Assembly: GCF_007856155.1 (NCBI RefSeq)
Contig: NZ_CP042266.1
Coordinates: 2,232,001 to 2,296,000, forward strand
From: Streptomyces qinzhouensis
Lineage (GTDB): Bacteria > Actinomycetota > Actinomycetes > Streptomycetales > Streptomycetaceae
DNA: 64,000 bases
Reading direction: 5' to 3'
Shown here: piece after piece, positions 57,463-64,000 of the stretch
Numbering within the stretch: the stretch's first letter is position 1
Layout of the letters: each line of letters begins with the position of its first letter
The notes under the pieces: model-generated
Told to the model about the DNA's origin: nothing
The model's database searches: none
What the model saw: only the letters and a program-made list of their open reading frames with translations
Program-made: the position numbers and the translations under genes

Positions 57463-57466
57463 TCAC

Positions 57467-57502
57467 AGGCCCGTGGCCGGTTTCCGAACCGGCCACGGGC
57501 CT
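57467..57502. terminator. 16-bp perfect terminator after tRNA-Gly
   Basis: Arms AGGCCCGTGGCCGGTT (57467-57482) and AACCGGCCACGGGCCT (57487-57502) around TCCG, followed by TTGTG. It faces the 64-residue minus-strand gene and can serve both. Confidence 0.9.
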
Positions 57503-57567
57503 TTGTGCTGTCCGCCCGGGGTGCCGGGGGCGGTTTCCCGCCGGGTGCGGTGGGTAGGGGCCGTCGC

Positions 57568-57762
57568 TCAGAAGCTGATGCCGCTGATGCTGTCGGCCAG
57601 GGAGTCGAGGAACTCTCTGATGTCGGGGGCCATTCCGGTCGAGGCGAGGAAGAAGCCGAAGAGGACCGCCGCGAGGGCGGGGCCGGCCTTGAGCGCCCCC
57701 GAGCGCATCAGCAGCACCAGGACGATGCCCATCAGGAGCACCACGGACAGGGAAATCGCCAC
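57568..57762 (-). CDS. 64-residue membrane protein
   Basis: From GTG 57762: VAISLSVVLLMGIVLVLLMR then GPALAAVLFGFFLASTGMAP and a short soluble end (IREFLDSLADSISGISF). Two hydrophobic segments. The residue pattern and the tight fit between the tRNA-Gly terminator and the next spacer suggest a real gene, and similar small proteins occur at this place in Streptomyces. No function is known. Confidence 0.75.
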   Translation of the reverse strand: MAISLSVVLLMGIVLVLLMRSGALKAGPALAAVLFGFFLASTGMAPDIREFLDSLADSISGISF

Positions 57763-58139
57763 AACTGATCACACTCTCGGTCGCTCGGTCTCGCGGTGGC
57801 GGGGAGGGGGCCGGTGATTCCGGGACCGGTGCTCCGACCTCGCCTGCGGAAGATCGTGACCAGCGGCGGCGTGGTCCATGCGGATCCGGAACGGATTCGT
57901 CCGTGGGCGGAATCCGGCCGAGTCGGGTGGACCTGGCGGCCGGATCGTACGGGCGGGGTGACATCGGCAGGACAGGGCGGGGCGGCAAGGGGGTTCGGGC
58001 GTACGACCCTGATTAGTTGCTGACGTCAATCTTTTGGTAAACTAATTACTGACGGTTCCTTGACGCCCTCTTGACTCGTCCCCAGCCGGCCGCCCCGTCC
58101 CCGTCACCGCAGGCCGGCGAAACCGCGAAGGATTGAGCC
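57763..58139 (+). promoter_or_regulatory. antiporter upstream region with AT-rich direct repeats
   Basis: No gene. The stretch 58010-58062 is the least GC-rich of the window's right half. Two related 13-mers, TTAGTTGCTGACG (58013-58025) and CTAATTACTGACG (58042-58054), lie in direct orientation 29 bp apart, and TTAGTT/AACTAA is also an inverted pair. A regulator binding site or promoter for the antiporter is likely. Confidence 0.55.
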
Positions 58140-59321
58140 ATCGGACACGCAGACACCCTCATCGCCATGGGCGGCGCCTTCCTCGCCGCCGCCTTCCTCG
58201 CCCGGCTCGGCGGCCGGATCGGGCTCCCGACGATCCCCCTCTTCATCCTGGCCGGAATCCTTCTCGGCCCCCATACGCCGGGCTTCGTCCTGGTCTCCGA
58301 CCCGCACGACCTGGAGATGCTCTCCGCGCTCGGTCTGGTCCTGCTGCTCTTCTACCTGGGTCTCGAATTCCATCTCGACGACCTCAAGCGCGGCGGCCGC
58401 CGCATGGCGCTGGCCGGGGGCACCTACCTCGCCCTGAACGTCGGCGCCGGGCTCGCCTTCGGCTTCGCCCTGGGCTGGGGCACCTCCGAGGCGCTGGTGC
58501 TCGCCGGTGTCCTCGGTATCTCCTCGTCGGCGATCGTGACGAAGGTCCTGGTCGACCTCGGCCGGATCGGCAACCCCGAGACCAAGCCCATCCTCGGCAT
58601 CATCGTCGTGGAGGACATCTTCCTCGCGCTCTATCTGGCCGCGCTCCAGCCGATCCTCTCCGGCGCCGACAGCCTGTCGGCCGCCGTGATGGACGCCGGG
58701 AAGGCCTTCGGCTTCCTGCTGCTGCTGGCGCTCGCCGCCCGGTTCGGCACCCGGGTCGTGAGCCGGCTCATCGACACCCGCGACGACGAACTGCTCGTCA
58801 TCTCCTTCCTGGGCGCGGCCGTGTTCCTCGCCGGGGTCTCGGAGTGGTTCGGGGTCGCGGACGCCATCGGCGCCTTCATGGTCGGTCTGATGCTGGGCAG
58901 CACCACGTCCGGGGACCGGATCCGCAAACTGGTCCATCCGCTGCGGGACGCCTTCGGCGCGATCTTCTTCTTCGCCTTCGGACTCTCCATCGACCCGGGC
59001 GATCTGCCGAGCGTGCTCTGGCCGGTGCTCGCCGCGGTCGCCGTCACTCTGGTGATGAACGTCCTCGCCGGAGTCGCCGCGGCCCGGATGTACGGTTTCG
59101 GCCCGGAGCCCGCGGCGAACATCTCCACCACCCTGCTGGCCCGCGGCGAGTTCGCGCTGATCCTCGCCACGATGGCGGCGGCGGCCGGGCTCGACGACCG
59201 GCTCTCCCCCTTCATCGCCGGATACGTCCTGGTACTGGCGGTCCTCGGCCCGCTGGGGGCCGGCCGATCCGGGCTGCTGGCGAAGGTGCTCCCCGCCCGC
59301 GAGCGGGCGGGCATCGCCTGA
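58140..59321 (+). CDS. CPA2-family cation/proton antiporter (KefB-like)
   Basis: About 393 residues and 12 membrane helices: GRIGLPTIPLFILAGILLGP, LSALGLVLLLFYLGLEFHLD, LAGVLGISSSAIVTKVLVDL, GVADAIGAFMVGLMLGSTTS, and TTLLARGEFALILATMA. No RCK/TrkA-N domain is attached. The first ATG is 58167, with no ribosome site. A good GAAGGA lies 7 nt before ATC 58140, and an in-frame TGA at 58134 blocks any earlier start, so either ATC initiates (IGHADTLIAMGG...) or the shorter form is made. It probably moves K+ or Na+ against H+; the ion is unknown. Confidence 0.85.
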   Translation: MGHADTLIAMGGAFLAAAFLARLGGRIGLPTIPLFILAGILLGPHTPGFVLVSDPHDLEMLSALGLVLLLFYLGLEFHLDDLKRGGRRMALAGGTYLALNVGAGLAFGFALGWGTSEALVLAGVLGISSSAIVTKVLVDLGRIGNPETKPILGIIVVEDIFLALYLAALQPILSGADSLSAAVMDAGKAFGFLLLLALAARFGTRVVSRLIDTRDDELLVISFLGAAVFLAGVSEWFGVADAIGAFMVGLMLGSTTSGDRIRKLVHPLRDAFGAIFFFAFGLSIDPGDLPSVLWPVLAAVAVTLVMNVLAGVAAARMYGFGPEPAANISTTLLARGEFALILATMAAAAGLDDRLSPFIAGYVLVLAVLGPLGAGRSGLLAKVLPARERAGIA

Positions 59322-59343
59322 GCGGTGCGAGCAAGGGCCTTAC

Positions 59344-59381
59344 GGGGCGCGGCGGTTGCCCTCGGGCGGCCGCCGCGCCCC
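59344..59381 (+). terminator. 12-bp perfect hairpin with T-run after the antiporter
   Basis: Arms GGGGCGCGGCGG (59344-59355) and CCGCCGCGCCCC (59370-59381), followed by CTTTT: one of the few sites here with a real T-tract. Confidence 0.85.
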
Positions 59382-59524
59382 CTTTTCGTACGACGACACC
59401 CTCCGCGCCTCCGCACGCCCGGGCCATCCGGGTGACGGCCGGGGTTGGCGGGTCCGGGGCATGGACATCGTTCCCCTGCTGCCGGGAGAACCCGGCCCTT
59501 CACCGCAGACCAGGAGGTTTCCCC

Positions 59525-59929
59525 ATGCGCCGTATCGCCATCGCCGCCGCCGCCGCTGTAGCGCTCACCGCGGGACTCGCCGCCACGCCGTCCGCCACCG
59601 CCACGACCGCTCCGGCGAAGACGTCCGCCGCGGCGGCGGCCGCGCTCGTGCACTTCTCGGGCTCCAACTGTCCGTCCAACAGCCTCTGTCTCTACCGGGA
59701 CACCAACTTCAACGGCGGCGGGATCGCCATCCAGAGGGGTGACAGCATCGGCTACCTCGGGGACTACGGCTTCAACGATCAGATGTCGTCGTGGTCCAAC
59801 GACTCCGGCACCACCTGTTACTGGTGGGTGGACGCCTACAAGGGGGGCGCCATCCACGACATGCGGAACGGCTACCGGGTGAACCTCCCCGGGAACGAGA
59901 ACGACACCGCGTCATCGGTGCAGTGCTGA
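59525..59929 (+). CDS. secreted peptidase inhibitor family I36-like protein
   Basis: 134 residues. The ATG follows AGGAGG. A signal peptide (MRRIAIAAAAAVALTAGLAA, cleavage near TPSATA) precedes a small domain with four cysteines (NCPSN, LCLYR, TCYWW, VQC) and YRDTNFNGGGIAIQRGDSIG, resembling the beta/gamma-crystallin-like I36 inhibitors such as SMPI of Streptomyces. The target protease, if any, is not known. Confidence 0.85.
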   Translation: MRRIAIAAAAAVALTAGLAATPSATATTAPAKTSAAAAAALVHFSGSNCPSNSLCLYRDTNFNGGGIAIQRGDSIGYLGDYGFNDQMSSWSNDSGTTCYWWVDAYKGGAIHDMRNGYRVNLPGNENDTASSVQC

Positions 59930-59971
59930 GCGCCTGACGGACAGCCGTCGCCGAGGAGTCGCCGACGGAGT

Positions 59972-60001
59972 GGGGACCGGGTCGCCCATGGCCCGGTCCC
60001 C
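59972..60001. terminator. 10-bp perfect hairpin between convergent genes
   Basis: GGGGACCGGG (59972-59981) and CCCGGTCCCC (59992-60001) with a 10-nt loop, 8 bp before the sigma-factor stop and about 40 bp after the inhibitor stop. Confidence 0.75.
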
Positions 60002-60008
60002 TTCCGCG

Positions 60009-62102
60009 TTACGGGGCCGGGTCGGCCCGGCCCGAGCGGCCGAGCCGCTTCAGGGTCCAGTCGCCGCCGTCCGGGTCCAGCCGGGCACCGGTCCGTTTGA
60101 AGAGGTACTCGGCGCGTTCGTAGCTCAGGCGCGCCCGGCCCGTCGCCGGATCGACGGCGGCCGCGTCCCGGGCGGGCCCGGCGCGGCGCCCGGTGAGGAA
60201 GACCGGGCCTCCGGTGCGGTCGCCGACCAGTTCGGCGAGCAGCCGCGCGGCCCCCGACCGCCAGCTGATCCGGTGACGCCCTGAGCGGGCCGTGCGGGCT
60301 CTGCGGTCTTTGGGCTCCAGGTCGGCCACATCGAGCGCGAGTACGGCGGTGACCGGCGCCCCCGACTCGTACAGCAGCCGCCACAGGGTCCGTTCGCGCA
60401 GCGGGAGGTCCGTACGGTCCCAGAGCGTGCCGAGCGCCGCCGGGGCGATCGGGCGGACGGCGGACGGTGCGCCGGAGCGCCTCGGCGGGCCCTCGGCCAC
60501 GGCCGGGTCCAGCGGCACCCAGGCGGCGAAGGAGCGGAACGCCGAGCGGTGGCGGTTCCAGGTGGCGGGGGCGGCCGTGGACCAGGCGCCGTCGAAGGCC
60601 CGGGCCACGGTCTCCGGGGTGAGACCGGCGAGGGGGAAACGGTCCCCGAGGGTACGGCGCAGCCGGGTCAGGGTCTGGGCGTAGGAGCGCACGCTCGCGG
60701 GGTCGAGACCGCCGTGGGCGAGAAAGGCCTCGGCGGCGGCGGCGAGACCGGATACGGCGCCGGTGGCACCGTCCGGGGGCGCGGTATGGACGCTCGCCAG
60801 GGCCGCGGCGTCCACGCGGCGGAGCAGAAAGGCCCGCTCGGCGCTGTTCCCGGTGAGGGCGGCGGCCCGTTCGAACTCCGGTCGGGCCTCGTCGTAGCGG
60901 CCGAGCCGGGCCAGTAGATCGCCCCGGACGCCGGGCAGCAGATGGTAGTCGCGCAGGGCGGGGTCGGCGGCCAGTCCGTCGACGAGGGCGAGCCCGGCCT
61001 CCGGACCGTGGGCATGGCCGACGGCGACGGCCCGGTTGAGCCGGACGACCGGGGTGGGCAGCAGCCGGACCAGTGACTCGTACAGTCCGGCGATGCCCGC
61101 CCAGTCGGTGGCGGCGGCGGTGGGCGCCTGGGCGTGGGTGACGGCGATCGCGGCCTGGAGGATGTACGGTCCCGGCGGTCCGCCGGCCGTGCGCGCGGTG
61201 TCCCGGGCGCGGAGCATCGAGACGAAGCCGCGCCGGATCAGCAGCGGGTCCCAGCGGCCGCGGTTCTGCTCGTGCAGCGGGACGGGCTCACCGCAGGGGC
61301 CGGTGCGGGCGCCGGCCCGGGATTCCTGAATCTCCATCAGGGCGACCAGCCCGTGGACTTCGGGCTCGGCGGGGGCGAGGCCGGCCAGCAGCCTGCCGAG
61401 CCGGAGCGCTTCGAGGGTGAGCCCGGGGCGGAGCAGATCGTCGCCGCCGGTGGCCGTGTACCCCTCGTTGAAGATCAGATAGACGACCTCCAGTACGGAG
61501 GAGAGCCGTTCGGTCAGCTCGGCGCCCGGCGGCAGTTCGAAAGGGATCCGGGCCTCGGCGAGGGTGCGTTTGGCATCGGCGATCCGGCGGGCCACGACCG
61601 TCTCGGTGACCAGGAAGGCACGGGCGATCTCGGCGGCGGAGAGCCCGGCGACCAGCCGGAGGGTGAGGGCGGCCCGGGCGGCGGTGGACAGGACGGGATG
61701 GCAGGAGAGGAACATCAGCCTCAGGACGTCGTCCGGCCCGCCCGGCTCGCCGTCGTCCGGTGTTCCCGGGGCTCCTTCCGCGCCTTGGTACGCGGCGGAG
61801 CCCGGGGCCGTGTCCCGGCGCTGCCGCTCCCGGGCCTCGTGAGCGAGCTGCCCCTGTTTGTTCTCCAGGTTCCGGGCGCGGCGGATGGTGTCCACGGCCC
61901 GGCGCCTGGCGACGGCCATCAGCCAGGCACCCGGATTCTCCGGGACGCCCGAACCCGGCCACTGTTCGAGGGCGGCGACCAGTGCGTCCTGAGCCAGTTC
62001 CTCGGCCAGTCCGACGTCGTGGACGAGGCGGGTGAGAGCGGCGACGATCCGCGCGGACTCCTGTTTCCAGACCGCGCCCACGGCGCCCCGGACGTCCGTC
62101 AC
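60009..62102 (-). CDS. ECF42-like sigma factor fused to a degenerate tyrosine-recombinase-like domain
   Basis: 697 residues from GTG 62102 with GGAGGA upstream. Residues 10-80 are sigma region 2 (GLAEELAQDALVAALEQWP, NPGAWLMAVARRRAVDTIRR). Residues 125-185 are region 4 (AALTLRLVAGLSAAEIARAF, VTETVVARRIADAKRTLAEA). Residues 190-435 are the TPR-like extension of the ECF42 type (YLIFNEGYTATGGDDL; RLNRAVAVGHAHGPEAGLAL). ECF42 proteins normally end about here. Residues 455-530 resemble the core-binding domain of a tyrosine recombinase (GLDPASVRSYAQTLTRLRRT; TWNRHRSAFRSFAAW), and 553-691 its catalytic fold (LWRLLYESGAPVTAVLALDV; GPVFLTGRRAGP; RARLSYERAEYLFKR; DWTLKRLGRSG). Box I Arg and the HxLRH motif are lost and the protein stops before any Tyr nucleophile. 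Transcription of YCII/DGPF-linked genes is the family role; the added domain's role is unknown. Confidence 0.88.
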   Translation of the reverse strand: MTDVRGAVGAVWKQESARIVAALTRLVHDVGLAEELAQDALVAALEQWPGSGVPENPGAWLMAVARRRAVDTIRRARNLENKQGQLAHEARERQRRDTAPGSAAYQGAEGAPGTPDDGEPGGPDDVLRLMFLSCHPVLSTAARAALTLRLVAGLSAAEIARAFLVTETVVARRIADAKRTLAEARIPFELPPGAELTERLSSVLEVVYLIFNEGYTATGGDDLLRPGLTLEALRLGRLLAGLAPAEPEVHGLVALMEIQESRAGARTGPCGEPVPLHEQNRGRWDPLLIRRGFVSMLRARDTARTAGGPPGPYILQAAIAVTHAQAPTAAATDWAGIAGLYESLVRLLPTPVVRLNRAVAVGHAHGPEAGLALVDGLAADPALRDYHLLPGVRGDLLARLGRYDEARPEFERAAALTGNSAERAFLLRRVDAAALASVHTAPPDGATGAVSGLAAAAEAFLAHGGLDPASVRSYAQTLTRLRRTLGDRFPLAGLTPETVARAFDGAWSTAAPATWNRHRSAFRSFAAWVPLDPAVAEGPPRRSGAPSAVRPIAPAALGTLWDRTDLPLRERTLWRLLYESGAPVTAVLALDVADLEPKDRRARTARSGRHRISWRSGAARLLAELVGDRTGGPVFLTGRRAGPARDAAAVDPATGRARLSYERAEYLFKRTGARLDPDGGDWTLKRLGRSGRADPAP

Positions 62103-62139
62103 AGCTCTCCTCCCGTCCGTATGTCCGTGCCGGCCGCCG

Positions 62140-62469
62140 TCAGTTGCTGAAGACCTCCTGGATCACGCTCTCGCCGTCCCCGACGATCCGGCGGAAGCGG
62201 CGGCCCAGCTCGATCGCCTCGTCCTGGTCACGGGCCTCGATCAGGGCGAAGCCCACGACCGCTTCCTTGGCCTCGGTGAAGGGGCCGTCGGTGACGGTGA
62301 TCTCGTCGCCGGAGGAGATGAGCCGGACGCCCTGCGGCGCGAGTCCGCCGGTGGCGAGGAGCGCCCCGGAGGCGGTCAACTCCTCGATGAACGCGGCCAT
62401 CTCCGTGAACAGCTTCTCGTCCGGGGCGGCGGGCACGGCGGGGGCCTTGGCCATCATCAGGTATCGCAT
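62140..62469 (-). CDS. YCII-related (DGPF) domain protein
   Basis: 109 residues: MRYLMMAKAPAVPAAPDEKL, then TVTDGPFTEAKEAVVGFALI carrying the DGPF signature, ending VIQEVFSN. A small dimeric ferredoxin-like fold. DGPF genes accompany ECF42 sigma factors in many actinomycetes and are their known targets. It is 37 bp upstream of the sigma gene and surely in one operon. Catalytic activity is not established. Confidence 0.92.
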   Translation of the reverse strand: MRYLMMAKAPAVPAAPDEKLFTEMAAFIEELTASGALLATGGLAPQGVRLISSGDEITVTDGPFTEAKEAVVGFALIEARDQDEAIELGRRFRRIVGDGESVIQEVFSN

Positions 62470-62521
62470 CGCGCTCTCGCTTTCGTTCCGGCCCGGCGTC
62501 CGATCGCCGTGCTCTGCCCAA

Positions 62522-62584
62522 GTGTCGAACAGCCTATGCGACAGGGAACGGCGGCCATTCCCTGTCGTATCGACCGTTCGACGC
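62522..62584. promoter_or_regulatory. 27-bp imperfect palindrome in the divergent DGPF/DUF998 promoter
   Basis: Arms 62522-62548 and 62558-62584 match at 22 of 27 positions around a 9-nt centre. The inner 10 bp, CGACAGGGAA/TTCCCTGTCG, are exact. Read outward, each side gives TTCCCTGTCG-yAT-n-TTCGAC. It lies between the sigma operon and the divergent DUF998 gene, so it could be paired promoter elements or an operator. Confidence 0.7.
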
Positions 62585-62635
62585 AGGGGTGAGAAACGAG
62601 AAGGCGGGACGGCCCGCCGCGAAAGGAAGCCCGCC

Positions 62636-63304
62636 ATGAGCGTCACCACCACCGCCGTCTCCCCTGCTGTCACCTCCGGGCAGCGCACCCGGGCCCTGCT
62701 CGCCGCCGGTGCCGCCGCCGGTCCGCTGTGGGCGGTCGTCTCGCTCGTCCAGGCCGCGGCCCGGGACGGCTACGACATCACCCGGCATCCCCTGAGCATG
62801 CTCTCCAACGGCTCCCCCGGCTGGATCCAGATCACCAACTTCGTGGTCGCGGGTCTGCTGGCGATCGCCGGTTCGGCCGGGCTGCGGCGGGCGCTGCGCG
62901 GTGCGCCCGGAGGCATCTGGGCGCCCCGGCTGCTGCTCGTCCACGGCATCGGGATGGTCCTGGCCGGAGTCTTCGTGGTGGACGCGGGGGACGGCTTCGC
63001 CGGTACGCCCACCGGGACGCCGGAGACGATCTCGGCGGCGAGCGCCGCCCATCTGGCCGCCGGTTCGCTGTCGTTCATCGCCCTGATCGCCGCGCTCTAT
63101 GTGCTGGGCCGGTCCTTCTCCCGCGCCGGTGAGCGGGGCCTCGCCATCGCCTCCCGCGCCGCCGGTACGGCGCTGCTGATCGGCAACGTCTGGGCGTCGG
63201 GCGGCGGCACCGGGGGCTCCCTCGCCATCGCCGTCGGCGGGATCACCGCGATGGTGTGGGCGTCGGCGATCGCCGGCCGGCTGTCCCGCCGGGTCACCGT
63301 CTGA
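62636..63304 (+). CDS. DUF998 membrane protein
   Basis: 222 residues from ATG 62636 (GAAAGGA upstream). About six hydrophobic segments: LLAAGAAAGPLWAVVSLVQA, ITNFVVAGLLAIAGSAGLRR, LLLVHGIGMVLAGVFVVDAG, AGSLSFIALIAALYVLGRSF, AAGTALLIGNVWASGG. The block DITRHPLSMLSNGSPGWIQ is typical of the family. It is divergent from the sigma operon and shares its control region, so it is a candidate target. Function unknown. Confidence 0.85.
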   Translation: MSVTTTAVSPAVTSGQRTRALLAAGAAAGPLWAVVSLVQAAARDGYDITRHPLSMLSNGSPGWIQITNFVVAGLLAIAGSAGLRRALRGAPGGIWAPRLLLVHGIGMVLAGVFVVDAGDGFAGTPTGTPETISAASAAHLAAGSLSFIALIAALYVLGRSFSRAGERGLAIASRAAGTALLIGNVWASGGGTGGSLAIAVGGITAMVWASAIAGRLSRRVTV

Positions 63305-63315
63305 CGGCGGAAGCA

Positions 63316-63368
63316 CCCGTACGGTGTGCGGCGCCCCGGTCCGGCCGGGGTGCCGCACACCGTACGGG
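63316..63368. terminator. very strong composite bidirectional terminator
   Basis: Outer 17-bp exact arms CCCGTACGGTGTGCGGC (63316-63332) and GCCGCACACCGTACGGG (63352-63368). After one G/T pair the stem continues with inner 6-bp arms CCCCGG/CCGGGG around TCCGG. Total about 24 pairs. It lies between the convergent DUF998 and phosphatase genes. Confidence 0.9.
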
Positions 63369-63435
63369 CCGTTGCCCCGGCTCACCGGACATCCCCGGGA
63401 GGGCCCCGGGGAGGCGCGCCCCTCGGCGGGAGGCG

Positions 63436-64000
63436 TCAGGCGCCGCGGCAGAGGAGCAGCAGGGCCCGGTCGTCGTTGACGTCCTTGGCGACGGCTTCGA
63501 TCAGATGCCAGGCGGCACCCTCGAAACCGGTGTGGACATAGCGGTCGGCCTCGCCGGTCAGCCGGTCCACCCCCTCGCTCAGATCCCGGCCCGGCGCCTC
63601 CACCAGCCCGTCCGTGAAGAGCATCAGCACATCGCCCGGGCGCAGGGACCCCTTCACCGGATCGAACTGTGCCCCGTCGTACACCCCGAGCAGCGGCCCT
63701 TCGGCGGCCTTCTCCTCCCACAGACCGCTGCCCGCGCTGAGCTGGAGCGCCGGGAGATGGCCCGCCGAGTACAGCTCGAAGTCTCCCGAGTCGAGGTCCA
63801 GGACGAGATGGACGGAGGTGGCGAAGCCCTCGTCCCAGTCCTGGCGCAGCAGATAGCCGTTGGCGGCGGTCAGGAAGCCGTGCGGAGGGAGGGAGCCGAG
63901 GAGTCCGCCGAAGGCGCCGGAGAGCAGCAGGGCGCGGGAGGCGGCGTCCATTCCCTTTCCGGACACGTCGGTGAGCACGATCTCCAGTGTCCGGCCGCCG
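63436..64000 (-). CDS. PP2C-type (SpoIIE/RsbU-like) phosphatase, C-terminal part
   Basis: About 187 residues are visible and the start lies beyond the right edge. The frame enters from the edge as GRTLEIVLTDVSGKGMDAAS, the metal-binding Asp-Ser-Gly-Lys-Gly stretch. Later blocks are SVHLVLDLDSGDFELYSAGH, LPALQLSAGSG, and VLMLFTDGLVEAPGRDLSEG with the second metal acid. The end is NDDRALLLLCRGA. In Streptomyces such proteins usually carry N-terminal GAF, PAS or membrane parts and dephosphorylate anti-anti-sigma factors; the sensor part is not visible. Confidence 0.9.
   Translation of the reverse strand, partial: GGRTLEIVLTDVSGKGMDAASRALLLSGAFGGLLGSLPPHGFLTAANGYLLRQDWDEGFATSVHLVLDLDSGDFELYSAGHLPALQLSAGSGLWEEKAAEGPLLGVYDGAQFDPVKGSLRPGDVLMLFTDGLVEAPGRDLSEGVDRLTGEADRYVHTGFEGAAWHLIEAVAKDVNDDRALLLLCRGA

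Noticed and set aside
60009..62102. Sigma factor and recombinase parts as two separate genes
   Set aside because: There is no stop, ribosome site or convincing internal start between residues 435 and 455; the frame is continuous.

Overview
This is a chromosomal window from a high-GC actinomycete, almost certainly Streptomyces or a close relative. The evidence is the extreme third-position GC, the many GTG starts, and a gene order that matches the conserved Streptomyces core segment proA-proB-obg-rpmA-rplU-rne-rodA-pbp2-mreDCB-ndk-folC-valS-clpX-clpP2-clpP1-tig. I have no species name for it.

Layout. (1) 1-3.5 kb: proline synthesis genes proA and proB with a small conserved gene between them. 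(2) 3.6-9.9 kb: three minus-strand genes inserted between proB and obg: a TagF/TarL-like polymerase, a bifunctional CDP-ribitol-type synthase, and a GT4 glycosyltransferase carrying a 12-bp tandem repeat. (3) 10.1-12.4 kb: obg, rpmA, rplU. (4) 12.8-26.5 kb: a cell-surface glycopolymer locus. A plus-strand acetyltransferase, acyltransferase and dimethylformamidase-like gene face a six-gene minus-strand operon (DegT aminotransferase, Gfo/Idh oxidoreductase, tandem GT, GT4, GT2, UDP-sugar dehydrogenase) across a perfect terminator. Four of these enzymes match the steps that convert UDP-GlcNAc to a diacetamido-uronic acid. (5) 26.9-37.4 kb: rne, a DUF2344 gene that appears to start at CTG, a 1.77-kb integrase-only mobile element sitting in the 3' end of a B12-binding radical SAM gene, and a CYTH-CHAD gene. 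(6) 37.5-44 kb: the rodA-pbp2-mreDCB cell-shape and spore-wall cluster. (7) 44-57 kb: ndk, DUF4233, folC, an orphan histidine kinase, valS, clpX, the clpP pair with a ClgR-like box, tig, and tRNA-Pro and tRNA-Gly. (8) 57.5-64 kb: accessory genes, namely a CPA2 antiporter, an I36 peptidase inhibitor-like protein, a YCII/DGPF protein in an operon with an unusual ECF sigma factor, a DUF998 membrane protein, and the C-terminal part of a PP2C-type phosphatase.

How the parts fit. Regions 2 and 4 together look like a pathway for an anionic wall polymer: activated polyol phosphate, a polymerase, decorating glycosyltransferases and a modified uronic acid. It lies close to the Mre/RodA wall machinery of region 6. 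The two most unusual objects are the sigma factor at 60009-62102, whose ECF42-like body is fused to a truncated, catalytically dead tyrosine-recombinase-like domain, and the serine-integrase element at about 32136-33922, which restores the 3' end of the gene it interrupts.
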